Assembly (NCBI RefSeq): GCF_000340215.1
Contig: NW_006921532.1
Coordinates: 9,639,172 to 9,703,171 of the forward strand
Direction: 5' to 3'
DNA: 64,000 nucleotides
From: Pseudocercospora fijiensis CIRAD86
Lineage: Eukaryota; Ascomycota; Dothideomycetes; Mycosphaerellales; Mycosphaerellaceae
Shown: piece after piece, positions 10,773-20,269 of the stretch
Layout of the letters: every line of letters begins with the position of its first letter
Numbering within the stretch: the stretch's first letter is position 1
Notes under the pieces: generated by a model
Seen by the model: only the letters and a program-made list of their open reading frames with translations
What the model was told of the DNA's origin: nothing
Database searches by the model: none
Made by a program: the position numbers and the translations under genes

Positions 10773-11829
10773 TCTGCTCTCTGACGAGCAATCCTTTCGT
10801 CGAGGTGGTGTACTGGAGAAAATCGGGAAGCCTGTCACTGCAGTAGATTGCGGCCTCGTCCAGATTGTGTCGATCTCGGCAGCTCGTAGGCTCGTACATT
10901 CACTCGCTGGCGGTGGGCGGTGGGCGGTATATTGCTTGTCTCGTCTGCCCGCAGCTCTGCAACTAGCGAGCAGGGCGATGAGGACGAGGAGGAGCGGCAG
11001 AGCGGCGGCGGTGTAGAGGTAGTGGTTGGCGCAGATCACACCAGATCAGCCAAGTGATCAGCAGCAGCAGAGCAGAGCAGTGCAGCCGTGAGGTCGTCAG
11101 TGGTCAGTCATCAGTCGTCGACCTCCCCACGTTTGTTTGCTCGGCTGGCTCTGACGGGGCGGGGCGGGGCGGGGCGCGGCGGGGACGATACAACGCCTGG
11201 ATCTCTGAATCGCTGGATCACACCTCAGCGTGACTTTGACCGAAGGATGTACTGGGCTAAGGTCCTGGCGTGTGACGTTCATCAGCGACTATTCTTGGTG
11301 CCTCATCAGCAGGTCGCGCATAACAAGGAAAGCAAAGCACAACAAAGGAGGTCCTTCTGAAACGCCTGGAAGCCAGTAGTAGTAGTGTGGTGTGGACAGC
11401 GTTCTCTGCTACTCTACAGGGTCAGGTCAGCTACCGATAGGCGCATGCGCAAGGTACCCATCCCTGCCGCAGTAACACACCAGGGTCATGGTGCATTTTG
11501 TGTGGGTGGAGTCGAGGGACACGTGAGCTGCAGAGGGCAGACTGTAATGTGATGATGTGAGAGAAATTCGAAGCTGTTGATCACGCCTTGTGTCTCATCA
11601 AGCAACGCCAATACCATACTGTTGTATGTCCATCGCCATACGCCTAACCATACAGAGTGCATAGAGTACTTTTGCTTCCATCTTACAATTCGACATGTGC
11701 CGTGCAAAATGCTCATGACTTGAGCTTCTTGCTGTGAGATTGTCTTCCGTGTCGTCCCTTCATGCTTCGCGCCTCCTTGCTACCAGCGGACTTGCTCTGG
11801 ATTTTCTTTGCAATCGGGTCGTCCTCTTT
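10773..11829. other. Intergenic; G-rich repeat, no gene
   Basis: Promoter side of the preceding minus-strand gene and 3' side of the nucleolin-like gene. It includes a run of four GGGGC units at 11156-11175 continuing G-rich to 11184. Short overlapping open frames only, none supported. Confidence 0.55.
11156..11184. repeat. (GGGGC)4 and adjacent G-rich run
   Basis: Four perfect GGGGC units followed by GCGGCGGGG. Five G-runs of four on one strand could form a G-quadruplex or act as GC-boxes. It lies 384 bp upstream of the start codon of the minus-strand gene ending at 9328. Confidence 0.8.
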
Positions 11830-13383
11830 CTAGAAGGTGACCTTCTTGCCCGAGAAGTCGCCGAAGCCGCCACGGTTAGTTGAGCCACCGCGGCCGCCAC
11901 GGCCTCCACCACGGCCTCCTCCACGACCACCACGATCGCCGAAGCCACCGCGACCGCCAAAGCCACCGCGACCACCACGGAAGCCACCTCCTCGGCCACC
12001 ACCACGACCACCGCGATCACCAAAGCCGCCCTCACGTGGAGGACGAGGGGTGGAGTAGTCGAGGCGCATTGGGCGGCCTCCTAGATCGGCGCCTTGGAGA
12101 GCCTCGTAAGCTGCCTTGGCCTCGTCGATAGAGCCCATCTCTACGTAGCCGAAGCCCTTTGGTGCACCGCTCTCGCGGTCGGTGGGCAGACGAATGCCGT
12201 TGATGCTGCCGTGCTCCTCAAAGTATTCACGGACCATGTCCTCGGTGGCATCGAAACTAAGGTTGCCAACGAAGAGTGTCTGTGATGGCTCACTAGCTTT
12301 GTCGCCATACTGTTGGCGACGTTCCTGGCCGCGCTGTTGTGGATTCTGAGCATTGTTCTGACGAGGGACGCTGAAGTCGAGACGAATGGCACGGTTGTCG
12401 AGCTCAGCACCGTTCTTGGCCTCGAGAGCCTTTGCCGCATCTTCGGCATTCTCGAACTCAACGTAGCCGAAGCCCTTGCTCCTACCAGAGTCGCGGTCAG
12501 TGATGATGCGCACACCCTTGAGCTCACCGAACTCCTCGAACTCGCGGGTGAGCCACTCCTCATCGACGTTCCAGCTGAGGTTGCCGATGAAGAGGTTGCC
12601 AGTCACATTTGGATCCTCAGTCTTGGCCTTCTTTGGGCTTTGCTCAGGCTCCTCATCGGCCTTGCGCTTCTTGCTGTCGGCCTTTGGCTTCTCTTCCTCT
12701 TCTTCGTCGCTCGAGTCGTCGCTGGAGTCATTGCTAGAGTCGTCGTCCTTGAAAGTGTCAGTACTGTGTAAGGAGTGAACAGGAAGTGATGATCGTACCT
12801 TCGCAGCCTTGGAAGTGCCATTGACCTTTGGCTCTTCCTCATCATCCTCGTCAGAGCTGTCGGAGTCTTCGGAGTCAGACTCGGCCTTCTTCGCGCCGGC
12901 AGCGGCGGGCTCCTCATCTTCGTCGGAGTCAGAGCCTTCAGAGGAATCGGAAGACTCTTCCTTTGCAGGTGCCTTGCCATTGAGCTTCTCAGTCTTCTTC
13001 GGGGCCGGCTCAGCCTCGCTCTCACTCTCAGACTCGTCGGAAGAGTCATCAGAGTCGTCTTTGACAGGAGCCTTAGCCTTAGCTTTGCCGTTCACCTGAG
13101 GCTTCTTGCTGATCGTCTCTTGCTCGCTCTCAGAGCTCTCGTCGCTGGTGCTTGCCTCAGCCTCGCTTTCACTCTCGCTTGATGACTCTGGAGTGGGCTC
13201 TCGCTTCTTCGACTTCTTCTCAACAGCCTTGGCTGTCTTCTTCGCAGTCTCCTTGCTAGTGCTCTTCTTGTCTGACTTGGTCACGCGACCAGCCTGAACC
13301 TTCTCGATCGGCTTGCTCGAGCTTTTGCTCTTGACCGGTGCGACGGCCGCAGCAGCCTTGCTTGCTTTCTTGTTCTTTGCCAT
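11830..13383 (-). CDS. NSR1: Nucleolin-like protein (acidic, two RRM, RGG)
   Basis: Two exons: 13383-12799 and 12747-11830, with a 51-nt intron (GTACGA ... CTGAC ... CAAG) that has no stop and keeps the frame, so it can be misread as coding. Predicted 500 aa. Order: basic Lys/Ser N-terminus (MAKNKKASKAAAA), alternating acidic-Ser tracts (SSESESEAEAS, DSSDESESESEAE) typical of Nopp140/nucleolin, then two RRMs with RNP motifs (LFIGNLSW / KGFGYVEFEN and LFVGNLSF / KGFGYVEMGS), then an RGG-rich tail ending FSGKKVTF. This is the Gar2/Nsr1 arrangement: nucleolar, needed for 18S rRNA processing and small-subunit assembly (family knowledge). The acidic Ser tracts are likely CK2 substrates (inference). 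Confidence 0.92.
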   Translation of the reverse strand: MAKNKKASKAAAAVAPVKSKSSSKPIEKVQAGRVTKSDKKSTSKETAKKTAKAVEKKSKKREPTPESSSESESEAEASTSDESSESEQETISKKPQVNGKAKAKAPVKDDSDDSSDESESESEAEPAPKKTEKLNGKAPAKEESSDSSEGSDSDEDEEPAAAGAKKAESDSEDSDSSDEDDEEEPKVNGTSKAAKVRSSLPVHSLHSTDTFKDDDSSNDSSDDSSDEEEEEKPKADSKKRKADEEPEQSPKKAKTEDPNVTGNLFIGNLSWNVDEEWLTREFEEFGELKGVRIITDRDSGRSKGFGYVEFENAEDAAKALEAKNGAELDNRAIRLDFSVPRQNNAQNPQQRGQERRQQYGDKASEPSQTLFVGNLSFDATEDMVREYFEEHGSINGIRLPTDRESGAPKGFGYVEMGSIDEAKAAYEALQGADLGGRPMRLDYSTPRPPREGGFGDRGGRGGGRGGGFRGGRGGFGGRGGFGDRGGRGGGRGGGRGGRGGSTNRGGFGDFSGKKVTF

Positions 13384-14145
13384 TGCCAGGGGTCTATGAT
13401 GATGATTCTGGTAGAGAGTCAGTATTATGTAAACCCAAATCTCGACGCCGCTCGAACGTGGTCGCAGCGGCGGGTAGAATCGCCTGTTCGTCTCAGAAAC
13501 CCAGCGATGAGGACACAAGTGTCCAAGCTCAGTAGTAGCAGTAACAGCAAATGCCCACGAACGACAATGAGTCGTGTAAAGCCCTCAGAAAAGCCCGCTG
13601 GACGATGAAGTCCTTGTGATGCCCTCAGATCGAGTCTCATGCAAAGCTGAGATTTGCGAAGCCCACTTGGCGAAGATCGAAATCTTGCCTTTGCCCACTG
13701 GTCGCACGTCGAGGCGAGTGTGTTCCCACAAGTGCCGAGACTGTCGCTGCGACGGTATGTAAATGCCCACTCCCAACTGGTGTCCGCCGCCGATGTAGCA
13801 GTCGGATCAGTAACGCCACGCCCACAGAGCACTCGAAAGTGCGAAAAGCTCCATCACGGCGCCGAGGCAGCGAAGTGAAAGAGTATGGAAAGCCAACGAA
13901 CCGATTGATATGATTTCCCTTCTTGAAAGTCGCCTTGTAACGATGGCGACAGTGATCCTTGGTGGCAGTAGCAGCAACACTCTTTTTCGTTTGTGTGGTC
14001 GAGGAAGAAATTATCGCAAAATCAATCTGCAGTGAAATTTATGTGGCAGGCTAGAAGCTAGTGTGGGTCTGTACTAGCGCGGATCGGACTTTTCCGGCTT
14101 CTCTTCCAGGCTCGCCGCTCCAGCTGCAGCCACGAGTCAAGTGGA
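13384..14145. promoter_or_regulatory. Divergent promoter region (nucleolin-like / ALG6)
   Basis: 762 bp between the start codons of two head-to-head genes. No TATA box or defined site can be asserted by eye. Open frames here are short and overlapping. Confidence 0.45.
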
Positions 14146-16029
14146 GTGGATCAACAACCACGACAGCTTGACAACCTGGAAGATTACCGGTCGTTCAAGA
14201 TCGCACACGATGCCACGTTAGCCGACACTCATTCACATCTCGCAATGGCGCCTTCCCCTTCGCACCGTCCTCGCAAGAGACGAAAGGCAGACATTCTAGC
14301 ATCAGCCAGCAGCTCCAATGGCACTGTTGTACAGGATGCTGTCACCAAACGTGAAGCACCTTCGTTTCCTTTGGTTGCCTTCTTCTGGCCGGCAAAAGGC
14401 ACGCTCTCATCATGGATCACCATTCCGTGCATCTTGATGGTCATCGGCCTGTTCAGGTGGTGCACTGCAATTTGGCCCTATTCTGGGTTCCAGAAGCCTC
14501 CTATGCATGGTGATTTCGAAGCACAGCGACACTGGATGGAGTTGACGATTCATCTCCCCACGACACATTGGTACTTCCATGACCTGCAGTGGTGGGGACT
14601 CGACTACCCTCCTTTGACAGCATATCACTCTTGGCTCCTGGGCACAATTGGCTCTTACATCAACCCATCGTGGTTCGCCCTTTACCTTTCGCATGGCCTG
14701 GACGAGCCGGACCTGAAAGTCTTTATGCGAGCGACGGTCTATATTTCCGAACACCTGGTCTATATACCGGCTGTGATCATATGTGTCCGCCACCTTGCGC
14801 GGCTACATAATATGAACACGTGGGAAGCATCAATAGCATTGACTGCAATCCTCATGCAGCCGGCCACTATGCTGATCGACCACGGCCATTTCCAGTATAA
14901 TACAGTCATGCAAGGTCTATTTGTTGCCTCTCTCTCCAACATGCTCGCCGGTCGAGCAATGTGGGCTTGTCTCTTCTTTGTCGGTGCGCTGGGTTTCAAG
15001 CAGATGGCCTTGTTCTGGGCACCTGCAGTAGCTGCATACCTTGCGGGCAGCTGTCTCTTACCCAAAGTTGATCCAATCCGCTTCCTCGGAATTGCGACAG
15101 CAACAATTGGCTCACTCGCACTTTTGTTCCTGCCTTTACTATTGGGAACTTTCTTTGACACCTATCGTCAAGTCCCTCTACCATCCGATATATCCTTGCC
15201 GCCTCTTTTGAACGCAATACCGTTTTCCCTCAGCGAAAAGGCTTGGTACTATCCATATCTGCTTCAGCTCACGCAGTCCATCCATCGGATCTTCCCATTC
15301 TCGCGTGGATTATTTGAGGACAAAGTGGCCAACATCTGGTGCGCAGTCCACGCATCCGGCCTGCATAAATTGCATCAGTACGACCAAGGTCTTCTCAGCA
15401 AGGCAGCGCTTGCAGTGACTCTGGCATCAATCATCCCACCATGCTTGATAATCTTTCTTCGACCGCGCAAAGAGCTACTTCCTCTAGCGTTTGCCACGAC
15501 GTCATGGGGATTCTTCTTATGTTCATATCAGGTGCACGAGAAGAATGTGCTCTTGCCTCTTCTTCCAATGACTCTCTTACTCGCGACCGAGGATGGTATG
15601 AAGCCTAAGATTCGTGCCTGGGTTGGGTACGCTAATCTTTTGGCAAGCTGGACGCTGTTCCCGCTCTTGGCCAAGGACGAACTGAAGATTCCTTACGTGG
15701 TCCTGACATCGCTCTGGGCTTACCTGATGGGACTGCCTCCTTTCAGCATTGGTGCATATACAACGCCGGCGAGTGAAGGTGGAGTCAATATTGTGACCAA
15801 GCTGATCCACGTTGGGACGTTCGCTGCCGCTCTAGCATGGCATGGTCTGGAGCTGTTTGTACAGCCGCCCGCTGGCAAGCCTGATTTATGGGTGGTTGCA
15901 AATGTTGTATTGGGCTGCGCAGGCTTTGGTATATGCTATCTGTGGTGTCTCTGGAATCTGACGATCGACAGTGCGCTTTTCAATTTCGGCGGTCGAAAGC
16001 AGGTTCGCGAGGAGAAGAAGACCCAGTGA
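14146..16029 (+). CDS. ALG6: Dolichyl-P-Glc:Man9GlcNAc2-PP-dolichol alpha-1,3-glucosyltransferase
   Basis: Single-exon 627-aa multi-pass ER membrane protein of the ALG6/ALG8 family. ALG6 adds the first glucose to the lipid-linked Man9GlcNAc2 oligosaccharide in the ER lumen (family knowledge). Diagnostic block: PPMHGDFEAQRHWMELTIHL, then HDLQWWGLDYPPLTAYHSW, the conserved luminal loop with the catalytic acidic residue of GT-C enzymes. Other family blocks: LIDHGHFQYNTVMQG, GFKQMALFWAPA, IFPFSRGLFEDKVANIWC and SYQVHEKNVLLPLLP. About ten hydrophobic segments follow. The first ~85 residues are a polar cytosolic extension with RPRKRRK; a second in-frame ATG at 14245 is an alternative start. Convergent with COX17. 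Confidence 0.95.
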   Translation: MDQQPRQLDNLEDYRSFKIAHDATLADTHSHLAMAPSPSHRPRKRRKADILASASSSNGTVVQDAVTKREAPSFPLVAFFWPAKGTLSSWITIPCILMVIGLFRWCTAIWPYSGFQKPPMHGDFEAQRHWMELTIHLPTTHWYFHDLQWWGLDYPPLTAYHSWLLGTIGSYINPSWFALYLSHGLDEPDLKVFMRATVYISEHLVYIPAVIICVRHLARLHNMNTWEASIALTAILMQPATMLIDHGHFQYNTVMQGLFVASLSNMLAGRAMWACLFFVGALGFKQMALFWAPAVAAYLAGSCLLPKVDPIRFLGIATATIGSLALLFLPLLLGTFFDTYRQVPLPSDISLPPLLNAIPFSLSEKAWYYPYLLQLTQSIHRIFPFSRGLFEDKVANIWCAVHASGLHKLHQYDQGLLSKAALAVTLASIIPPCLIIFLRPRKELLPLAFATTSWGFFLCSYQVHEKNVLLPLLPMTLLLATEDGMKPKIRAWVGYANLLASWTLFPLLAKDELKIPYVVLTSLWAYLMGLPPFSIGAYTTPASEGGVNIVTKLIHVGTFAAALAWHGLELFVQPPAGKPDLWVVANVVLGCAGFGICYLWCLWNLTIDSALFNFGGRKQVREEKKTQ

Positions 16030-16232
16030 GGATTTTGGACAGAGATGACTCGGGTTGTCGTGACCTGAGGCGAGAGTGTCTCTGTTCATATGTACGAATA
16101 GTGTACAATAGTATACATCTAGCAAGTCCCGTGTCTGGTGGGCCTCCATCGGTGTTCGATCTTGAATGTAATGCTCCTTCTCGAACGCCGTAGATGTGCA
16201 TTTCCCAAATGATGTCTTGTTTGCGCATCTCC

Positions 16233-16580
16233 CTATGCAATGTTGAACCCGTAACTTGACATACAACTTCTGTATCTCGATACCAGATCTTTGCAGTGCT
16301 CTTGCGGATCGCTTGCGGTGGAGAAAAGCATGCATTCGTCGCGGGCCGACTTCTCGTCTTTGCAGACGCAGCAGGGCTGGAAAGTGTCAGTAGACAGAAA
16401 TCAAGTGATGGAAGGGAGAAGTCTACCTTCACTTTAGCAGCAGTTTCGCCTTTGGGCTTGAGATCGGTTGCGGCATTGTTTGGCTGTAGTGGGCTGGCTG
16501 TAGTAGAGTTAGCAAATCCTGCTCATATCTGCTCAATTTATTGCTGTACCTGTGCCAGATGCCATCGCCTGACTCGACAT
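16233..16580 (-). CDS. COX17: Copper chaperone for cytochrome c oxidase, three short exons
   Basis: Easily missed: exons 16580-16550, 16497-16427 and 16376-16233, separated by introns of 52 nt (GTACAG ... GCTAAC ... CTACAG) and 50 nt (GTAGAC ... CTGAC ... TTCCAG). The joined frame encodes 81 aa. It has KPCCVCKDEKSARDECMLFS, i.e. the CC/C copper-binding start and the first CX9C, then EHCKDLVSRYRSCMSSYGF with the second CX9C. This twin CX9C fold is imported to the mitochondrial intermembrane space via Mia40, and Cox17 passes Cu(I) to Sco1 and Cox11 (family knowledge). The N-terminal 33 residues are a variable, poorly ordered extension. It shares a 324-bp divergent promoter with RNA1 and converges with ALG6. 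Confidence 0.93.
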
Positions 16581-16904
16581 GATTGCAATGAGATGGAGTT
16601 ATCGTAATTGTCTCAAAGCCATCGAGTCTGCAAGCAGAAGTTCGTCGCACGTCACCTTAGCCACAGTTTGTCAGCGAAGAGATGAGGCTCTTCGGTTCGG
16701 CGCGAGAACTCTTGCATGCAGGGTCTTGCATGTGGTCCGCGCAGTGAATGTTGCCCAGCCAGTAATTGGTTTACTATACGTTTCTCGACCGCGACCTTTT
16801 CGTGCCCCGCTTCAGGCTCAACGTCCAACAGAGAAAGCAATACACACGAACACCCGCCTTTGAACAACCTTTGTAAATTGAGAAAACTCGACCTCTCTGC
16901 GACT
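16581..16904. promoter_or_regulatory. Divergent promoter region COX17 / RNA1
   Basis: 324 bp between two start codons in head-to-head orientation; must contain both promoters. No individual site is claimed. Confidence 0.55.
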
Positions 16905-18158
16905 ATGGCGAAAGTTTTTTCAATTCGTGGACAGGCTCTGAAGCTCGACACGGCTGCTGACCTGGAGAAGCATGTCGGTCCCCTCAAAGACAACGCAGAT
17001 GTAGAAGAGGTGCATATCGAGGGAAACACGATCGGTGTTGAAGCTTCTGAGGCACTCGCGAAAATCCTCGAGACCAAGCAGAATCTGCGATTTGCCAATC
17101 TTGCAGACATCTTTACCGGTCGTCTGCTCTCCGAAATTCCTCAAGCCCTTGACGCCCTGCTCAAGGCCCTACTCAAGTGCCCGAAGCTACACACGATCAA
17201 TCTGAACGATAACGCTTTCGGTCTGAACACTGTCGAACCACTCAGACCATTTCTCAGCCAGCACACACCCCTCCAGCATCTCTACCTCAACAACAATGGT
17301 CTCGGTCCAGCGGCTGGCACTCTGGTGGCCGAAGCTCTCACACAACTAGCAGAGAACAAGATTGCTGCTCGAAAAGAAGGAAAGGATGTGCCAGATCTTG
17401 AAACTGTCATCTGTGGCCGCAACCGGCTCGAAACAGGCAGTATGCCAGCTTGGGTCAAGGCTTACACTGCAAACAACAAGGTCAAAACTGTGAAGATGGT
17501 GCAGAACGGTATTCGACAAGAGGGCATTGCACAACTCATTCAGCACGGCCTGTCAAACTGCGCAGAACTCGACACTCTCGATCTACAAGACAACACTTTC
17601 ACCGCCCTGGCAGCTAAGACGCTGTCCACGATTGTGCCCTCTTGGACTCAAATCCGCGATCTTGGAGTTGGTGACTGTCTTCTCTCAGCACGTGGAGGTC
17701 GTATGCTTGGCGAAGCACTGGCAAAGGCAGGGAACAAGAAACTCGAGGTCCTGCGCTTACAATACAACGAAATCGACTCGAAGGGCCTCAAAGCCCTATC
17801 CGAGGCAGCTCAAGGCTCGGCGCTACCACGTCTCCGAAGGGTCGAGCTGAATGGCAACAAGTTTGCTGAGGAAGATCCCTCGATCGAGAAGCTTAGAGAA
17901 GTTCTTGAGACTAGAAAGGAGCAGAAGGCTGAGGAGTATGCCGGTGTAGACGAGGATGACGAGGACAATTGGGGCATTGACGAGTTGGATGAGCTTGATG
18001 ATGACGATGAAGAAGAGGAAGAAGAAGATGAGGTTGAAGATGAGGAAGAGAAGGTGATCAAGGATGCTGACACAGCGGAGGATGAACCGGTGGCTGCCAA
18101 GAAGGACAAGGATGTGGACGAGCTTGCGAATGCACTGGAGAAGACAGAAATCAAGTGA
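16905..18158 (+). CDS. RNA1: Ran GTPase-activating protein (RanGAP)
   Basis: Start ATG at 16905 (MAKVFSIRGQALKLDT) chosen because the 63 codons upstream look like leader and RanGAP proteins start here; 417 aa. The protein is a leucine-rich-repeat arc: repeated blocks with LxxLxLxxN patterns (LHTINLNDNAFG, LQHLYLNNNGLG, LDTLDLQDNTF, LEVLRLQYNEI, LRRVELNGNKF). It includes VICGRNRLETGS, the loop with the catalytic Arg in fungal Rna1. The C-terminus (after GVDEDDEDNWGIDELDELDD) is a long Asp/Glu tract, as in yeast Rna1. Role: cytosolic GTP hydrolysis on Ran, setting the RanGTP gradient for nuclear transport. It belongs functionally with importin KAP123, 36 kb away. Confidence 0.94.
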   Translation: MAKVFSIRGQALKLDTAADLEKHVGPLKDNADVEEVHIEGNTIGVEASEALAKILETKQNLRFANLADIFTGRLLSEIPQALDALLKALLKCPKLHTINLNDNAFGLNTVEPLRPFLSQHTPLQHLYLNNNGLGPAAGTLVAEALTQLAENKIAARKEGKDVPDLETVICGRNRLETGSMPAWVKAYTANNKVKTVKMVQNGIRQEGIAQLIQHGLSNCAELDTLDLQDNTFTALAAKTLSTIVPSWTQIRDLGVGDCLLSARGGRMLGEALAKAGNKKLEVLRLQYNEIDSKGLKALSEAAQGSALPRLRRVELNGNKFAEEDPSIEKLREVLETRKEQKAEEYAGVDEDDEDNWGIDELDELDDDDEEEEEEDEVEDEEEKVIKDADTAEDEPVAAKKDKDVDELANALEKTEIK

Positions 18159-18365
18159 GCGGCTGCTTCAGTAGCGCGATTATTTGGACGAGAAATGCAG
18201 GCGACCCGGACTTTTTTGGAGAATACCCCCAACACGCGCGATGACGTTGAAGAAGAAGCTGAGCATCCAAGTCACGAGCATAGATAGAGGAATAAATCAT
18301 ACCCAACACTTAGGAATTCCTGGTCTAGATTTCTATGGCCTCTCGGAAGGACTAGAATCATGCGT

Positions 18366-19451
18366 CTACCTCCCAAATCTGAACTCGGCCTTTGCATATC
18401 TGTACAAAGCCCGCAAGAAAATCTGATACCCGACTCCACCAACATTATCCTGCGCGTAGAAAATCTCGGTCAATCGGACCTGCCAAGGCGGGTAGCCTTC
18501 TAAGACGACTCTTTCTCCAAACACAATCAATAAATCTGGTTCGCCCATAACTGATTCGCTGATCTCGGCATCGAGGAGCTCTTGTGAGATGTCTGAGGGT
18601 TGGAGTTTCCCGCTTTGAGACATCTCGGCCAGAGTTTTCGTAAGATCGACGATTGTCTGCCGGCCGTCTGTGGCGTCTATGAGTAGGATGTTGAGGTGTG
18701 GTGGAGCAGAGTCAGAATTTGAGGATGTGCCATGAGTCTTGGGCTCTGGAGAGTTGGGAGGGCTGTAGGATGACATATTGGGCGATCGAAGGGAGATGGT
18801 TGGTTTGTGAGGGTTTGTAGTGCCGTAGTATGATGTGAGTGTGCGAGTTAAACGGCGGTGGAGATGAGGAAGGGAGGATTTGAGGATGCCTGGTACTGGT
18901 CAGTATGCGATTTAAATCTTCTGAGGGGAGATAGACTTGCCCGTCTTCTCATATATTGATAGCATTGGAATACCCGCGCTTGCACTCCATGCAGCCAGCT
19001 CACAGGCATCGTTGAACACAGTCTCCAATGCATCTTTCTTGCCTCCTTCAGGCGGCAGATCCAGTATCACGCTCAAATGCTGAGGCACACGACTCAACGG
19101 CCTCACATCCTTCTTGATGATCTCTGGTGTGCGGTGGTGATAGTAGAGCACTGCACAAACGCGATCGTATATCGCATGGTATATCTGCCTTATTCTCACG
19201 TAGACTGAAAAGATGACGTGGACAATGTTGAAGAGTAGGAGGTGTAGGAGTTGTCGCATCGCAGGGCGAACCCGTTGGCGGTGGTGAAAACGCGGTCCAT
19301 CGTTGGATGGCGCTCGGGTTTTCTTTGGCGATTGATTTGGTTGTTTTGGCAGGTAAGGCTTCAAAAGCTTTTCGCGGTCACTCGGCGATAGAGGTTGGCC
19401 ATGCTGGTTCGTATTGGTGTGGAATGCTTGCGCTTGTCGAAGTCCGACCAT
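18366..19451 (-). CDS. NUS1: Dehydrodolichyl diphosphate synthase subunit Nus1 (GC-AG intron)
   Basis: Two exons, 19451-18941 and 18889-18366, joined across a 51-nt intron with a GC donor (G|GCAAGT), branch ACTGAC and acceptor TACCAG. The join gives IYEKTGILKSSLP in frame; reading through gives a TAA soon after the donor. Predicted 344 aa. It has a membrane segment near residue 70 (LLHLLLFNIVHVIFSVYV), then the cis-prenyltransferase-like domain: RVPQHLSVILDLPPEGGKKD, ACELAAWSASAGIPMLSIYE, LNILLIDATDGRQTIVDLTK, and a C-terminal GGVGYQIFLRALYRYAK. The conserved end RFGR differs from the RxG of catalytic subunits only in spacing. Nus1 pairs with Rer2/Srt1 to make dolichol in the ER. Tail-to-tail with RNA1. 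Confidence 0.93.
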
Positions 19452-20269
19452 CTTTTCGCTTGGACCTTTCTACTTTGTTTCGCGTCTTGATTCAGATATC
19501 GCGAGGCAACGAGGGACTGAGGTGTCTTGTAGAGATTTCCGTCGGAGGTGTGCCCAGTTCTCACCAACGAGCGAGCATGTTTTGAAGAGCTGAGGCAGGG
19601 CACATGTAATGTTTCGCTTTCCAAGAAAGATGATGTCGGTCGGCGTGGCTGCAGATCCGCGCCACAAATGCCACGCGCTTGCCTGCTTGACTTGCCATAC
19701 GAACTTCTAAATCGAGCATGTCTTGGCTACATACACAAAGGACAACTCATCAGTGAGCGCCTACACTCAGAGCACGAACGCTAAGCGCGATCTGTAACTC
19801 AGTCTGGAATGACTACAGAGGAGATCGCTCCTACTCGATGTTGCGATTCGAATGTTCAGACGGGATTTATTGCTGCCGAACCTCCATCACTCGTCTCGAA
19901 GGCACGCAGTCCCGAACATGACTCACAGAAGCTCAATACCAACCAATGTTTATCAAGCAGATCAGTCGCAGGAAAATTGTTCGTTGCGAGATTTCCTGCA
20001 GATCCTAGTTGCTTTCCATGACAAGGATAAATCCATATCGCTTCATTGGTCATTTGCTCTCCCATATCTGGGCGAGCGATCTTAATGAAGCATCCGGAGT
20101 GGAGCCTTGGGCCTCCAGGCGTCTATGTTGGTAATACCATGCAGGATGCCGTTCTGTGAAGAGTATCCCTTTCGATCGTCGACCGCACATGCTCGAGCTT
20201 AGCCATGAGCCTCATCAGGTCGAGCCCATAATGCACCTTGCGGAGTCTTTTCAGCCCAGTCTCTCGGGA
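19452..20269. other. Intergenic, no gene seen
   Basis: 818 bp between the NUS1 start and the stop of the next minus-strand gene. Small open frames on both strands lack family signatures. NUS1 promoter and E1-beta 3' UTR are expected here. Confidence 0.55.

Noticed and set aside
11837..12131. Pro/Arg-rich + strand frames
   Set aside because: Antisense image of the RGG-coding part of the nucleolin-like gene.
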